Shown here piece by piece: positions 35,987-45,353 of a stretch of 64,000 nt of DNA. How positions within the stretch are numbered: position 1 is the stretch's first letter; the number at the start of each line of letters is the position of its first letter. The notes under the pieces are model-generated. The model did no database searches, was not told the origin of the DNA, and worked only from the letters and a program-made list of their open reading frames with translations. The translations under genes were made by a program, and so were the position numbers. Source of the DNA: Nocardiopsis sp. NRRL B-16309 (GTDB lineage: Bacteria > Actinomycetota > Actinomycetes > Streptosporangiales > Streptosporangiaceae); contig NZ_LGEC01000068.1 in NCBI RefSeq assembly GCF_001279585.1, positions 1-64,000 of the forward strand. The letters are read 5' to 3'.

Positions 35987-36583
35987 TGTCTTGACGCACG
36001 TGCACACCGTCGAGCCGTCCTGCGTTCCACCGGCGTATCCGGTGGTCCAGCCGTGGATCTCTGTGGCTACGACAGGAAATGTAGCAGCATGAGGCAGGCA
36101 TGTCTACTTTGGCCACTGTAGTTTTCCGGCGCCTTCGGGAAGAGGTTTTCCGGGGCCGTGATCGTCGGGCGCCTGCGCCGGCTCTCCTCTCCTGCCTCAT
36201 CGCCTGCCACCCGGCCGGTTCCGCGCGCCCCGCCCGCGGCGGTTCGGCGTTCCCATGCCACCCCGTCTGATCCCGCGTCCGGCGGGTCCTTCGATCGTGG
36301 ACGTGGCCGACGTCAGTGCCGCTCCCGGCGCGGCGTGCGGCCGACACGGCGCCGAGGCCGACCCGCGACGCCGGTGGCTGGGCACCGCGACGCCGGGCCG
36401 ATCACCGCCGGAGTCCAGGGCGATCGGCCACCTTGGTTTCATCGACGCAGGTCAGCGAGTTCTCCACGCGCGTCTTCGATCACCGTCCCTTCGACCGCCT
36501 CCCACTCTCCAGCGAGGTGTACGGCGGCACCCCATCAATGCGATCGCTGGACGCTTCCGTATTGCAAAGTCATTAAGCGACCT
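35987..36583. other. Gene-free stretch before the MFS/AtuA operon
   Basis: About 600 bp with no convincing gene on either strand. Base composition switches between GC-rich parts and AT-richer patches at 36065-36145 and 36550-36610. An imperfect 18-bp dyad, CTACTTTGGCCACTGTAG, lies near 36102. A decayed insertion sequence was considered but no transposase motif could be read. Confidence 0.45.
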
Positions 36584-36612
36584 TTGACAGTTTTGCTATA
36601 GCAAACTAACGT
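36584..36612 (+). promoter_or_regulatory. Consensus promoter with GntR operator in the spacer
   Basis: TTGACA (36584-36589) and TAACGT (36607-36612) are 17 bp apart, the best sigma-70-like promoter in the window. The spacer contains the perfect 14-bp palindrome TTTGCTATAGCAAA (36592-36605). A site with 11 of 12 core bases precedes the GntR gene that ends this cluster (41972-41983), so repression by that GntR protein is likely. Confidence 0.75.
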
Positions 36613-36662
36613 ACGCGTGAGCGGCGTCACAGTCCGGCGACCGCAGGAGAGGAAGGTCGCTG

Positions 36663-37958
36663 ATGACGGCATTGGATCCCGACGCGGACCGGGTGTCAGG
36701 ACGCAGGATCACCTTCTTCGTCGTCCTCGCGGTCTTCGCGCAGGAGTCGACGTGGAACTTCTACGACGCGCAGGTGCCGCCGCTGCTCGGCGAGTACGTG
36801 GCCAGCGCCGCGCTCATCGGCGCGCTGATGGGCATGGACAACCTGCTGGGCATCTTCATCCAGCCCTGGATCGGCAACCGCTCGGACAACACGCGCACCC
36901 GGTGGGGCAGGCGCATCCCCTACCTGGCCGTGGGCATGCCCGTCGCCGCGCTGCTGTTCGCCGTGATCCCGCTGGCCTCGTCCCTTCCCGTGCTGGTCGC
37001 CCTGATGTTCTGCTACGCCCTGGTGTGCAACAGCTTCAAGCCGATCGCCGAGTCGCTGCTGCCCGACTTCATCCGTCCGGAGCGGCGCAGCAGGGCCAAC
37101 GCCGCCGTGAAGGCGGCCAGCAGCCTGACCATCGTCGTGTCGGCGCTCATCAGCCTCTTCCTCGTCGACTCCTTCCCGGTGCTGTCCTTCTCCGTGCCCG
37201 CCCTGCTGATGCTCGTCTCGGCCGTCGTGCTGGTGCTGAAGGTGCGCGACAACAGCTCGCCCGCCTACCGGGAGGTCGCGGCCGAGGACGCGTCCATGGC
37301 CGCCGCCGCGGCCTCGGGCCGGGACCCGGATACCCCGGCCACGACCGTGCGCGCGCTGCTCACCGACATCGTCCGCGACCCCCGTCGGGAGCGCCTGCTC
37401 GTCATGGTCGCCATCCTGCTGTTCGGCTGCGCGTGGGCCGCGTCGCGGTCACTGGTGACGCCCTACGGGATGGAGGCGCTGGGGCTCTCGCGCGGCAGTG
37501 CCGGCGGGCTCACCCTGCCCAGCGGAGTGGCGTTCATCCTGGCCGCGTTCCCCGTGGCGCTGCTGTCCGAGCGCATCGGGCGGCTGCGGGTGATGGCCCT
37601 GGGCATGGGGGTGTTCGCCGTCTCCCTCACGCTCGGCGCGATCGGCGACTCCCCGGCCGCCGCCGTCGTCGCCCTGTGCGTGGCCGCGATCGGCGCCGCG
37701 GGCTTCCTGGTCAACGGGGCGGTGATCCTGTGGAACCTGGCGCCGTCGGCGCGCGCGTTCGGTACCTACACCGGCCTCTACACGGTCGGCTGGATGGGCG
37801 GCGGCTTCATCGGCCCGGCCCTGGTCGGCGCCATGGTCGAGGTCACCGGATGGCGCTTCATGCTGGCCGACGCCGCGCTGCTCGCCGCTCTCGCGGTCCT
37901 CGTGGTGCTGCGGGCGCTCGCACTCCAGCGCCGGGCCGAGACGGCACGGGCGCTGTGA
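36663..37958 (+). CDS. Major facilitator superfamily transporter (SLC45/GPH-like)
   Basis: A 431-residue membrane transporter with about 12 predicted membrane segments. The loop between TM2 and TM3 holds G-N-R-S-D-N-T-R-T-R-W-G-R-R, as in sugar-cation symporter-like MFS members, and A-Q-E-S-T-W-N-F-Y-D near TM1. First gene of the operon, directly behind the palindrome-controlled promoter, so it should import the inducer or substrate of the AtuA/DUF4387/RraA route. Confidence 0.85.
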   Translation: MTALDPDADRVSGRRITFFVVLAVFAQESTWNFYDAQVPPLLGEYVASAALIGALMGMDNLLGIFIQPWIGNRSDNTRTRWGRRIPYLAVGMPVAALLFAVIPLASSLPVLVALMFCYALVCNSFKPIAESLLPDFIRPERRSRANAAVKAASSLTIVVSALISLFLVDSFPVLSFSVPALLMLVSAVVLVLKVRDNSSPAYREVAAEDASMAAAAASGRDPDTPATTVRALLTDIVRDPRRERLLVMVAILLFGCAWAASRSLVTPYGMEALGLSRGSAGGLTLPSGVAFILAAFPVALLSERIGRLRVMALGMGVFAVSLTLGAIGDSPAAAVVALCVAAIGAAGFLVNGAVILWNLAPSARAFGTYTGLYTVGWMGGGFIGPALVGAMVEVTGWRFMLADAALLAALAVLVVLRALALQRRAETARAL

Positions 37959-38091
37959 GCGCCGACGCCGGTCCCGACACCACCGCACCCCTCGGTGTGC
38001 CCCGGCGGGGGCGGGGCCGTGGCCGCCGCCAACAGACGATTTCCTTCCCACCCGACCAGACCCGCGTCCCACCCAACCAAAGGAGTACCAG

Positions 38092-39468
38092 GTGAACGAC
38101 ACTTCGGTGCGGATCCTCGTTCCGTCCGGCATGCTCGGCGCCGGATTTCCGCCAGAGACGATCGAGCGCGGCGTCGCTCTGGGCGCGGACGCCATCGCCG
38201 TCGACGGCGGCTCCACCGACTCGGGTCCCCACTACCTCGGATCGGCCACACCCAAGACCACCCGCGCCCAGGTCGAACACGACCTGCGCATCCTCCTCAC
38301 GGCCGCGAGCGGTGCCCGCATCCCGCTCATCGTCGGCTCCTGCGGTACGAGCGGCACCGACGCCGGCGTCGACTGGGTCGCCGACATCACGCGGGACGTC
38401 CTGGCCTCCGAAGGGCTGGACCTGACCGTCGCCGCCATCTACGCCGAGCAGACGGCGTCCTCGCTGGTGGAGGACCTGCGTGCCGGAGCGGTCCACCCGC
38501 TGCCGCCGGCCGGTGCCCTGGAGGCGGCCACCCTGGAGAGCTGCACCCACATCGTCGCGATGATGGGGCACGAGCCGATCGAGGCGGCGCTGCGGGGTGG
38601 AGCCGACGTCGTCCTGGCCGGACGCGCCACCGACACCGCGGTCGCCGCCGCCGTCCCGCTGATGCGCGGCATGCCCGCCGGTCCCAGCTGGCACGCGGCG
38701 AAGATCGTCGAGTGCGGCGGACAGTGCACGACCGATCCGCGCGGCGGCGGGGTACTCGCCACCATCGACCACGACGGCTTCACCATCGAACCGCTCGACC
38801 CGGCCGTGTCCTGCACTCCCACCTCGGTGGCGGCGCACATGCTCTACGAGACCGCCGACCCCTTCCGGATGCGTGAGCCCGCGGGCACGATCGACGTCAC
38901 CGAGGCGACCTACCGGGCCCTCGACGACCGGATCGTGCGCGTGGAGGGCTCCAGGTTCGAACCCGCGCCGCAGTACACGGTCAAGCTGGAGGGCGCGCGG
39001 ATCAGCGGCTACGAGACGATGTCGTTCACCGCGATCCGGGACCCCCACATCCTGGCCGACATCGAGGACTGGGCGGCCCTCCTGCACCGGATCCTCGGCG
39101 AGTGGGTGAGCAGGACGCTGCGACTGGACCCGGACGAGTACGCCGTGGACATCCGGCTCTACGGCCACAACGCCGTCCTCCAGGACCGCGACCCGGCCAC
39201 CGGCCCCGCCCGTGAGGTGGGGGTGATGCTGCTGGTCCACGCGAGCGACCAGGCCACCGCCACCGCGATCGCCAAGGTCGCCAACCCGCTGATGCTGCAC
39301 CTGCCGACCGCGGACATGGCCTACCTGCCGAGCACCGCCTTCCCGTTCTCGCCCGCCGAGACCGAGCGCGGCGCGGCCTACGAGTTCGTCCTCAACCACG
39401 TCGTGGACACCGACGACCCCACCGCCCCGTTCCGCACCGAGTACCGAAAGGCCACCGCCGATGTCTGA
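38092..39468 (+). CDS. AtuA-like acyclic terpene utilisation family protein (DUF1446)
   Basis: A 458-residue protein of the AtuA/DUF1446 family: the start L-V-P-S-G-M-L-G-A-G-F and A-V-D-G-G-S-T-D-S-G-P, then I-V-G-S-C-G-T-S-G, G-R-A-T-D-T-A-V and E-C-G-G-Q-C-T are family landmarks. AtuA is needed for citronellol and geraniol use in Pseudomonas, but most homologues, especially those paired with DUF4387, are uncharacterised and probably work on carboxylic acids. GTG start with AAAGGAG upstream. It overlaps the DUF4387 gene by 8 nt, so the two are probably subunits of one enzyme. Confidence 0.85.
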   Translation: MNDTSVRILVPSGMLGAGFPPETIERGVALGADAIAVDGGSTDSGPHYLGSATPKTTRAQVEHDLRILLTAASGARIPLIVGSCGTSGTDAGVDWVADITRDVLASEGLDLTVAAIYAEQTASSLVEDLRAGAVHPLPPAGALEAATLESCTHIVAMMGHEPIEAALRGGADVVLAGRATDTAVAAAVPLMRGMPAGPSWHAAKIVECGGQCTTDPRGGGVLATIDHDGFTIEPLDPAVSCTPTSVAAHMLYETADPFRMREPAGTIDVTEATYRALDDRIVRVEGSRFEPAPQYTVKLEGARISGYETMSFTAIRDPHILADIEDWAALLHRILGEWVSRTLRLDPDEYAVDIRLYGHNAVLQDRDPATGPAREVGVMLLVHASDQATATAIAKVANPLMLHLPTADMAYLPSTAFPFSPAETERGAAYEFVLNHVVDTDDPTAPFRTEYRKATADV

Positions 39469-39802
39469 GACCCTGGGCGACCTCGCCCTGGAGGTGCGCT
39501 CCAAGAACGCCGGCCCGTTCTGGACCACCCTGGAACTGTTCATGCGCGACGAGGCCGGCTACGCGGCCGCCGCCGACGAGAACTTCCTCAACGAGGACGT
39601 GGTCGCGCGGCTGTACGGCGCCCCCGCCGAGCAGGTCCGCTTCTTCCGCATCCCCGCGTTGAACGTCGTGAAGATCTCCTTCCCGCGGATCGTCCCGCAG
39701 GGAGGGTTCCGCGACCGCGACGTCCACTCGGGCCAGCACCACGTCCCGCTCGCCGCGCTGGTACCGCCCGCCGCCGGCACCCGCGACGCCGCCACCGGTT
39801 GA
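39461..39802 (+). CDS. DUF4387-family protein
   Basis: A 113-residue protein beginning L-G-D-L-A-L-E-V-R-S-K-N-A-G-P-F-W, with F-M-R-D and I-P-A-L-N-V-V-K-I-S-F-P-R, as in DUF4387. Such proteins are nearly always encoded after an AtuA-like gene and are likely its small subunit. The 8-nt overlap with the upstream gene supports coupled synthesis. Confidence 0.85.
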   Translation: MSETLGDLALEVRSKNAGPFWTTLELFMRDEAGYAAAADENFLNEDVVARLYGAPAEQVRFFRIPALNVVKISFPRIVPQGGFRDRDVHSGQHHVPLAALVPPAAGTRDAATG

Positions 39803-39864
39803 GGACCGCGCGGTCCCGCACCGGGACCTTCCACCCCGACACCCGCGAACCCGAGGAAGCCACC

Positions 39865-40536
39865 ATGCAACCCACCGAATCCGATCTCACGGCGCTCGCG
39901 CGCTGGGACACGCCCGCACTGAGCAACGCCCTGCGCCGCACGGAGTCCGGTGCCGACGGGCAGGGGTACACGGACGGTTCGATCCACCGCGTCGTCGGCG
40001 CGACGATGGTGGGAACCGCCGTCACCGCCACCATGCGGGCCCGCGAACCCGGAGACGACGCCGTGCCCGTGGCGGAACTGCACCGCGCGATCCTCGCCGT
40101 CGAGGGGCCGGTCGTCGTGGTCGTCCAGGACCTCGACGAGGTCCCGGGCGCCGGGGCGTTCCTCGGCGAGGTCAACGGCACCCTCCTGTCGGCACTGGGC
40201 ATCGCCGGTTTCGTGACCAACGGGCGCGTGCGGGACGAGCCGGACCTGCGCGGCACGGGCTACGCCGTACACGCGTCGGGGCTGTGCGTCGCCCGCGCCC
40301 ACATGCGGCTGACCGGCGTCGGAGGCCCCGTCCGCGTCGCCGGACTCGACGTGGCGCCGGGCGACCTGCTGCACGGCGACGGGCACGGCGTCCTCAGGAT
40401 CCCGCCGGGCGCCGCCGGTGCCCTGCCCGGCCTGGCCGAGGAGGTCCGCGCGGAGGAACAGGAGATCGTGGCCTGGGCGCGGTCGGCGGACTTCACGCAC
40501 GAAGGGCTGCTGGCCCTCCGACGCGTGCGGCACTGA
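39865..40536 (+). CDS. RraA-like aldolase/demethylmenaquinone methyltransferase-family protein
   Basis: A 223-residue RraA-fold protein, similar in fold to LigK but from a different branch. It has D-T-P-A-L-S-N-A-L near the start and the active-site pair Arg123-Asp124 in N-G-R-V-R-D. In LigK-like enzymes these bind the pyruvyl group during retro-aldol cleavage or decarboxylation. Placed after AtuA/DUF4387, it may cleave their product. GAGGAAG precedes the ATG at 39865; the longer frame from 39799 lacks a ribosome binding site. Confidence 0.82.
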   Translation: MQPTESDLTALARWDTPALSNALRRTESGADGQGYTDGSIHRVVGATMVGTAVTATMRAREPGDDAVPVAELHRAILAVEGPVVVVVQDLDEVPGAGAFLGEVNGTLLSALGIAGFVTNGRVRDEPDLRGTGYAVHASGLCVARAHMRLTGVGGPVRVAGLDVAPGDLLHGDGHGVLRIPPGAAGALPGLAEEVRAEEQEIVAWARSADFTHEGLLALRRVRH

Positions 40537-40558
40537 GCCGACCGCGGCCGACACCCAC

Positions 40559-41953
40559 ATGAGCCCCTCTCCCGCGGACGGCTTCGGCCCGCGCTTCGCC
40601 CTGCCCGTACTCCTCGGTCCGGCGCTGAACTCCGTCAACACGACCATGATCGCGGTCGCGCTCGTGCCGATCGCACGGGCGACCGGCACGTCCCCGGCGG
40701 ACGTCATCCTGCTGGTGGCCGGGCTCTACCTCGCCAGCGCGGTCGCCCAGCCGGCCATGGGCGGACTCGTCGACCGGTACGGGCCCCGGCGGATCTACGT
40801 CGCGGGGATGGCCGTCGCCGCGATCGCGGGGCTCGTTCCGCTCGCGTTCCCGGCCTTCGCCGGGGCGCTCGCCTCGCGCGTCATGATCGGGATCGGCACG
40901 TCGGCGGCCTACCCGGCGGTGATGGCGGCGATCAGGAACCAGTCCGCGCGGGCGGGGCGGGAGGCGCCCCGCGGGCTGTTCGCGGCGGTCTCCGTCTCGG
41001 GCCTGGTCAGTGCCGCGGTCGGCCCGGTCCTGGGCGGCGTCCTCGTGGAGGGGTTCGGCTGGCAGGCGATCTTCGTCGTCAACGCCCCCTACGCGGTGGT
41101 CGCGATGGCGTGCGCGCTGGTGGGACTGCCCTCCGACCGGACCCGCGACGCGCAGACAGGCCCCGCAGCGGAGGAGCGAGGGCCGGGCGGGCCCGACCTG
41201 CCCGGCCTCGTCGTGTTCGCGGTCGCGATCGGGGCCGCGCTCCTGTTCGCCCTCGACGCGGGGACGGACCGGCTCTGGCTCCTCCTCGTCGCCGTGGTCG
41301 GGGCGGTGGCGCTCTACGTCTGGGAGAGGCGCCATCCCCGGCCGTTCCTGGACGTGCGCATGCTCGCCGCCCACCCGGCGCTCGTGCGCACCTACGCGCG
41401 GCTGTTCCTGGTGTACCTGTGCACGTACCTCGTCATCTACGGGATCACGCCCTGGCTGCAGTCCGCCGCGGGGTACACGGCCGACGCGGCGGGATGGATG
41501 CAACTGCCCGCGGTCGTCCTGGCGGGCGCGGCCGCGGCCCTCGTCTCCCGCAGCCGCGGTGTCCGCGTCCCGTTGATCGTCGCGGCGTCCGTCCTCGTCG
41601 TCGGCGGGCTGTTCCTGACGGTCACCACGGCCGCCGCGCCGATGTGGGTCCTGCTGGCCGTCATCGCGCTCTTCGGACCCCCGCAGGGCCTGACGGCGGT
41701 GTCCAACCAGGTCGCGGTGTACGGACAGGCGCCCGAGGGCCGGATGGGATCAGTCGCCGGCCTCTCGCGCACGGCGATCCAGGTCGCGGCGATCGCCGCC
41801 TCGGGGATCATCGGTCCGGTCTTCGGGCCGGCGCCCAGCGACGGCGGCCTGCACGCCATCGGGTGGACCATCGCCGCCCTCGCCGGGGCGGCGCTGCTGC
41901 TCACCGTGCTCGATCCGGCGCTTCGGCGCCTGTCCCGCCCACCGCGAGAGTGA
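40559..41953 (+). CDS. Major facilitator superfamily transporter (DHA2-like)
   Basis: A 464-residue membrane protein with 12-14 predicted segments. The TM2-TM3 loop G-L-V-D-R-Y-G-P-R-R and the motif C-like V-G-P-V-L-G-G in TM5 fit drug:H+ antiporter-type MFS members. A second transporter in the same operon may export a toxic intermediate or take up a related acid. ATG at 40559 lies 23 nt after the aldolase stop. Confidence 0.82.
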   Translation: MSPSPADGFGPRFALPVLLGPALNSVNTTMIAVALVPIARATGTSPADVILLVAGLYLASAVAQPAMGGLVDRYGPRRIYVAGMAVAAIAGLVPLAFPAFAGALASRVMIGIGTSAAYPAVMAAIRNQSARAGREAPRGLFAAVSVSGLVSAAVGPVLGGVLVEGFGWQAIFVVNAPYAVVAMACALVGLPSDRTRDAQTGPAAEERGPGGPDLPGLVVFAVAIGAALLFALDAGTDRLWLLLVAVVGAVALYVWERRHPRPFLDVRMLAAHPALVRTYARLFLVYLCTYLVIYGITPWLQSAAGYTADAAGWMQLPAVVLAGAAAALVSRSRGVRVPLIVAASVLVVGGLFLTVTTAAAPMWVLLAVIALFGPPQGLTAVSNQVAVYGQAPEGRMGSVAGLSRTAIQVAAIAASGIIGPVFGPAPSDGGLHAIGWTIAALAGAALLLTVLDPALRRLSRPPRE

Positions 41954-41971
41954 CTCGGCCGGGCAGGAGCG

Positions 41972-41983
41972 TTGCTATCGCAA
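41972..41983. promoter_or_regulatory. GntR operator copy before the GntR gene
   Basis: TTGCTATCGCAA matches TTGCTATAGCAA in the operon promoter at 11 of 12 positions. It lies 48 bp before the GntR start; a TATGCT -10-like box (42006-42011) follows. Autoregulation is likely. Confidence 0.6.
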
Positions 41984-42030
41984 GACCGCCAGGAAACGCA
42001 TACGGCTATGCTGTCAGGTATCGTCGAGCC

Positions 42031-42762
42031 ATGAACGGCAGGCAGTTGCGCACCATGACGACCGAGACGCTCGCCGAACGCACGTACCGGGCGGTGCGCG
42101 ACGCCATCAGGGCCGGAGAGCTCAAACCCGGTGAGAAGATCACCGAGCGCGGGCTCGCCGAGCGGCTGTCGGTGAGCCCGACCCCCGTACGCGAGGCGAT
42201 CCGCAGGCTGGAGACCGAACGGCTGCTCGACCGCACCGGCCCCCGCACGGTCGTCGTCGCCGCAATGGAGGACTCCGCGGTCCAGGAGCTGGCCGAGGTC
42301 GAGGTCGCCCTCCGCGGCCTGGTCGCGCGCTTCGCCGCCCGCCACGCCACCGACGACCAGATCGACCGCCTCGACGCCATCCTGGACGAGGCCGACGACC
42401 TCCTCATCGTCATCCAGCAGCGCAACAGCGAGGACCGGCCCATCGACCGGCACCTGAGCACCCTCTTCGACACCATGCAGGAGTTCAACGACACGGTGAA
42501 CTCCTGCGCCCACAACCCGGTCCTGGTGGGGCTCCTGGAGCAGACGCGCGTGTTCTCCCAGGCCGAGCGGCGGGCACGCCTCCGCGAGCACATCTCCGCC
42601 GGCGACCGGTCCGCGCTGGACCGCTACAGCTACCACCGGATGCTCGTCCGCGCACTGCGCGACCGCGACGCGGAGTCGGCCGAGCGGATCGTGATGGAGG
42701 ACGCCCGCGCCGGACTCGTCGGCCGCCGACCGACCGCGAACGACGCCCCCCACGCGGAGTGA
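42031..42762 (+). CDS. GntR-family transcriptional regulator (FCD type)
   Basis: A 243-residue regulator. The winged helix-turn-helix (about 12-75) has the classic G-L-A-E-R-L-S-V-S-P-T-P-V-R-E-A-I-R-R-L-E recognition region; an FCD helical bundle follows (about 85-230). It ends the MFS-AtuA-DUF4387-RraA-MFS cluster and a shared palindrome precedes both it and the operon, so it is probably the repressor, released by a pathway acid. Confidence 0.88.
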   Translation: MNGRQLRTMTTETLAERTYRAVRDAIRAGELKPGEKITERGLAERLSVSPTPVREAIRRLETERLLDRTGPRTVVVAAMEDSAVQELAEVEVALRGLVARFAARHATDDQIDRLDAILDEADDLLIVIQQRNSEDRPIDRHLSTLFDTMQEFNDTVNSCAHNPVLVGLLEQTRVFSQAERRARLREHISAGDRSALDRYSYHRMLVRALRDRDAESAERIVMEDARAGLVGRRPTANDAPHAE

Positions 42763-42837
42763 GGGCGTCCTCGCCGCTCGCCACGCGGGCGCCGCGAACC
42801 TGAACCGCCCGCTGGGGGCCGGCCTTGCCAGCGCGTG

Positions 42838-43468
42838 TCAGGGGCGGGGTTCGAGGTCCTGGCTGGAGAGGGGTTCGTCCGGCAGGGGGCGGCCCGAGGC
42901 GGCCCGGAGTCCGTCCAGGCCCAGGGCCAGCATCGGCGTCGGTCATCGACTGGTCGGTGGACTGCAGGCCGATGATCACGAGCGCGGCCAGGAGCACCAC
43001 GTCGCCCGTGCCCACGTCGGCGCGGAGCGTGCCCGCCTCCTGCCCCAGGCGGACCAGCTCGTCCAACACGGCGGTGACCTTGCCCCGGACCTCGACGAGC
43101 CGGGGGTCGCTCCAGACGGTCCGTCCGGCCTCCGGTGAGAACACCGTCAACCGCAGGGTGAACCGCATCTCGGGCGAGCCGCTCAGTGCGCGGACGAAGG
43201 TCTCCCATCCCAGGCCGCCCTCGTCGAGGGCCTGCCGTGCCCGGGCGAGCAGTGCGGAGAAGCTGTCCAGGGTGACCGCGCGGATCAGTGTGTCGCGGTC
43301 GGGGAAGCGCCGGTAGAGGGTTCCGACACCGACTCCGGCCTGGCGCGCGAGTTCCTCCATCGGCACGTCCTCCAGCCCCCGCTGGGCGAGCAGTGTCTTG
43401 GCGGTGGCGATGATCTGGTCGCGGTTGCGCCGCGCGTCGGCCCGCAGTGGCTGTGGCTCGGCCGTCAT
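42838..43468 (-). pseudogene. TetR-family regulator, frameshifted near the C-terminus
   Basis: From ATG 43468 (GAGGAGGGGG upstream) the reverse strand encodes a TetR protein: HTH with E-E-L-A-R-Q-A-G-V-G-V-G-T-L-Y-R-R-F-P at about 35-60 and a ligand domain. Around 42931-42940 the frame is lost; read on, it becomes Pro/Gly-rich and runs into the GntR gene. The neighbouring frame supplies a normal ending, M-L-A-L-G-L-D-G-L…, stopping at 42838. A single extra base (or two missing) explains it. If real, the divergent SDR may have lost its repressor; a sequencing error is also possible. Confidence 0.75.
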
Positions 43469-43549
43469 GCCGTCCCCCTCCTCCTCGTCGCCTGGGCGTC
43501 CGTCCTCCCAGCGCCCATGGAACCGGACGATATCATTCCGAAAAAGTGG

Positions 43550-43564
43550 ACGGGAGGCCTCCGT
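43550..43564. promoter_or_regulatory. Possible TetR operator
   Basis: ACGGGAGGCCTCCGT contains the 10-bp palindrome GGAGGCCTCC and near-symmetric flanks. It lies between the damaged TetR gene and the divergent SDR gene, where a TetR operator is expected. Confidence 0.4.
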
Positions 43565-43727
43565 TTTGATAGCGTCACTCACAAGCGGAAGGACACCTTC
43601 CGCATGAGGCCACTGGAGGACGCGTGAGGCCCCTCCGGTGTCCTGGTCGCGGGCGCCTCCGCCACCGCTTGAACTCGAGTTCGAGACACTTTTCCCGAAG
43701 CTCCGACCTCAACGAAGAGGGTCACGT

Positions 43728-44576
43728 ATGTCGACTGCACACCCCACCGCGATCATCACCGGGGGAACCGGCGGCATGGGGCTGGCAACGGCAAGGCTCA
43801 TGGGTCAGGACCACCGCATCGTGCTGGCAGACCTCGACCGGACGCGCCTCGATGACGCGGTGGGCGAGCTGGCCGTGGCCGGAGTCGAAGCGGTCGGCGT
43901 GGTCTGCGACATCACCGACAAGGCATCCGTCGAGCGGCTGTTCCAGCACGCGGAGTCTGAAGGAAGTCACGTTCGGGCAGTAGTCCACGCCGCCGGCATC
44001 AGTCCGCACATGGGTACGGCCGAACGCATCGCTCGCATCAACGCAACGGGCACCGTCAACATCGCGAGGGTCTTCCTCGCGCGGGCCGCGGACGGCGACG
44101 CACTGGTCAATGTGGCGTCAACCGCCGGACACAGCATCCCCAAGCTCCTCGTCCCGCTTCGTGCCTTCCGCCATGCCGAGGATCGACCCGGCGACTTCGA
44201 GAAGGCGATCGTCCGTCGCGCGAGGGTCGTCGGCCGGAGACTCCAACCCGGACTGGCCTACGCCATCAGCAAGAACTTCGTCCACTGGTACAGCCGTTTC
44301 CTCGCGGCCGAGTTCGGGGAGCGGGGAGCGCGGGTCGTTTCCGTCTCTCCTGGGAGCTTCGATACCGAGATGGGCCGCCTGGAGGAGAACCACGGCGCCG
44401 GCGAGCTGGTGAAGTCGGCGGCGATCAAGCGATTCGGCAGGCCCGAAGAGGTGGCGGCTGTTCTCGCCTTCTGCGCGAGCGAAGCACCCGGTTATCTGAC
44501 CGGGACCGACATCCTGGTCGACGGGGGCACCAAGGCCGGGAGAGAGTGCGCGAGGTTCCAGAGAAGAGCTCAGTAG
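43728..44576 (+). CDS. Short-chain dehydrogenase/reductase
   Basis: A 282-residue SDR oxidoreductase. The cofactor loop is G-G-T-G-G-M-G (residues 11-17), N-A-x-G is replaced by H-A-A-G, the catalytic Y-x-x-x-K appears as Y-A-I-S-K, and the ending L-T-G-T-D-I-L-V-D-G-G is typical. A 25-residue insert before the active site, rich in Arg, is unusual. Base composition is less GC-rich than neighbours. GAAGAGG precedes the ATG. Confidence 0.85.
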   Translation: MSTAHPTAIITGGTGGMGLATARLMGQDHRIVLADLDRTRLDDAVGELAVAGVEAVGVVCDITDKASVERLFQHAESEGSHVRAVVHAAGISPHMGTAERIARINATGTVNIARVFLARAADGDALVNVASTAGHSIPKLLVPLRAFRHAEDRPGDFEKAIVRRARVVGRRLQPGLAYAISKNFVHWYSRFLAAEFGERGARVVSVSPGSFDTEMGRLEENHGAGELVKSAAIKRFGRPEEVAAVLAFCASEAPGYLTGTDILVDGGTKAGRECARFQRRAQ

Positions 44577-44777
44577 AGCCCGTCTCGTGTGGATTCCCGC
44601 GGCGGTGGCCTCGCCCCGCAGCCGCGGTGGTGTGCTCCTCAACGGTCTTCCCGCGGTCCTCGAGCTCCTTTTCTGCCAGGGTCATTCGGGCGAGGACGAC
44701 GGCTACGAGCGTCCGTGCAGGTCGCGCCGCTGGACGCGTCCGTGCGGTGGACGGGTCCAGCGGCGCGGGGCCGTGGG

Positions 44778-45353
44778 TCAGCGGCCGATGGTCCAGGGGC
44801 CGTCGGCCTGGATGTGGAGGTAGTCGACCGCTTCGGCACCGTCGAGCAGCGGCAGGTCCCCGAGCGTGACACTGCCCTCGTAGGCGCCGATCTCGTTGAC
44901 GATGCTCGCGTAGCGGGTCTCGTCCGCGCCGTAGGTCACGATGATGAAGTTGCTGCTGCCGGAGTGGGTGAGCTCCAGGGTCATGTCGGACGAGGGCGTC
45001 CAGTCCAGCCGGTAGAGCGCGTCTCCGGTCCCGCTGAGCCAGTAGTTGTCGCTGCCCCAGGTCAGGGCCTCGGACGCGGGCATGGGAAGCACGTTCTGGG
45101 AGTCCGCGGTGTCCGCGGGCTCCTCTGCCGCGTCCTCGGTGGTTCCGGTCTCCGTGTCCTGCTCGGCGGTGTCGGTCTCCTCGGCCGGGGCCTCCTCTGC
45201 CGGGGCGGAGGTCTCCCCGCCGACGGGCTCCAACTCGCCCAGGGAGAAGGAACAGGAGGTCAGAGTCGCCGCGAGGACGAGGGAGGCGACGCCGGCGGTC
45301 GCCCGCGCGAGAACGGTACCGCTCATGGGGGCGAGGGTGAGGTTACGGCTCAT
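44778..45353 (-). CDS. Small exported lipoprotein, acidic
   Basis: A 191-residue lipoprotein: signal with lipobox L-T-S-C (Cys34), a 50-residue Glu/Thr/Ala-rich linker, then a compact domain of about 100 residues with many Tyr/Trp (S-D-N-Y-W-L-S-G-T-G). The domain resembles PPC-like beta-sandwiches in outline only. Function unknown. An in-frame ATG at 45326 would remove 9 residues and give a more usual signal peptide. Confidence 0.7.
   Translation of the reverse strand: MSRNLTLAPMSGTVLARATAGVASLVLAATLTSCSFSLGELEPVGGETSAPAEEAPAEETDTAEQDTETGTTEDAAEEPADTADSQNVLPMPASEALTWGSDNYWLSGTGDALYRLDWTPSSDMTLELTHSGSSNFIIVTYGADETRYASIVNEIGAYEGSVTLGDLPLLDGAEAVDYLHIQADGPWTIGR

Noticed and set aside
36197..36442. 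Possible transposase remnant on the reverse strand
   Set aside because: Words resembling transposase text could be read but no DDE or helix-turn-helix motif, no terminal repeats and no target duplication.
44577..44777. tRNA or small RNA in the gap after the SDR gene
   Set aside because: No cloverleaf, no T-loop consensus and no promoter-terminator pair was found.
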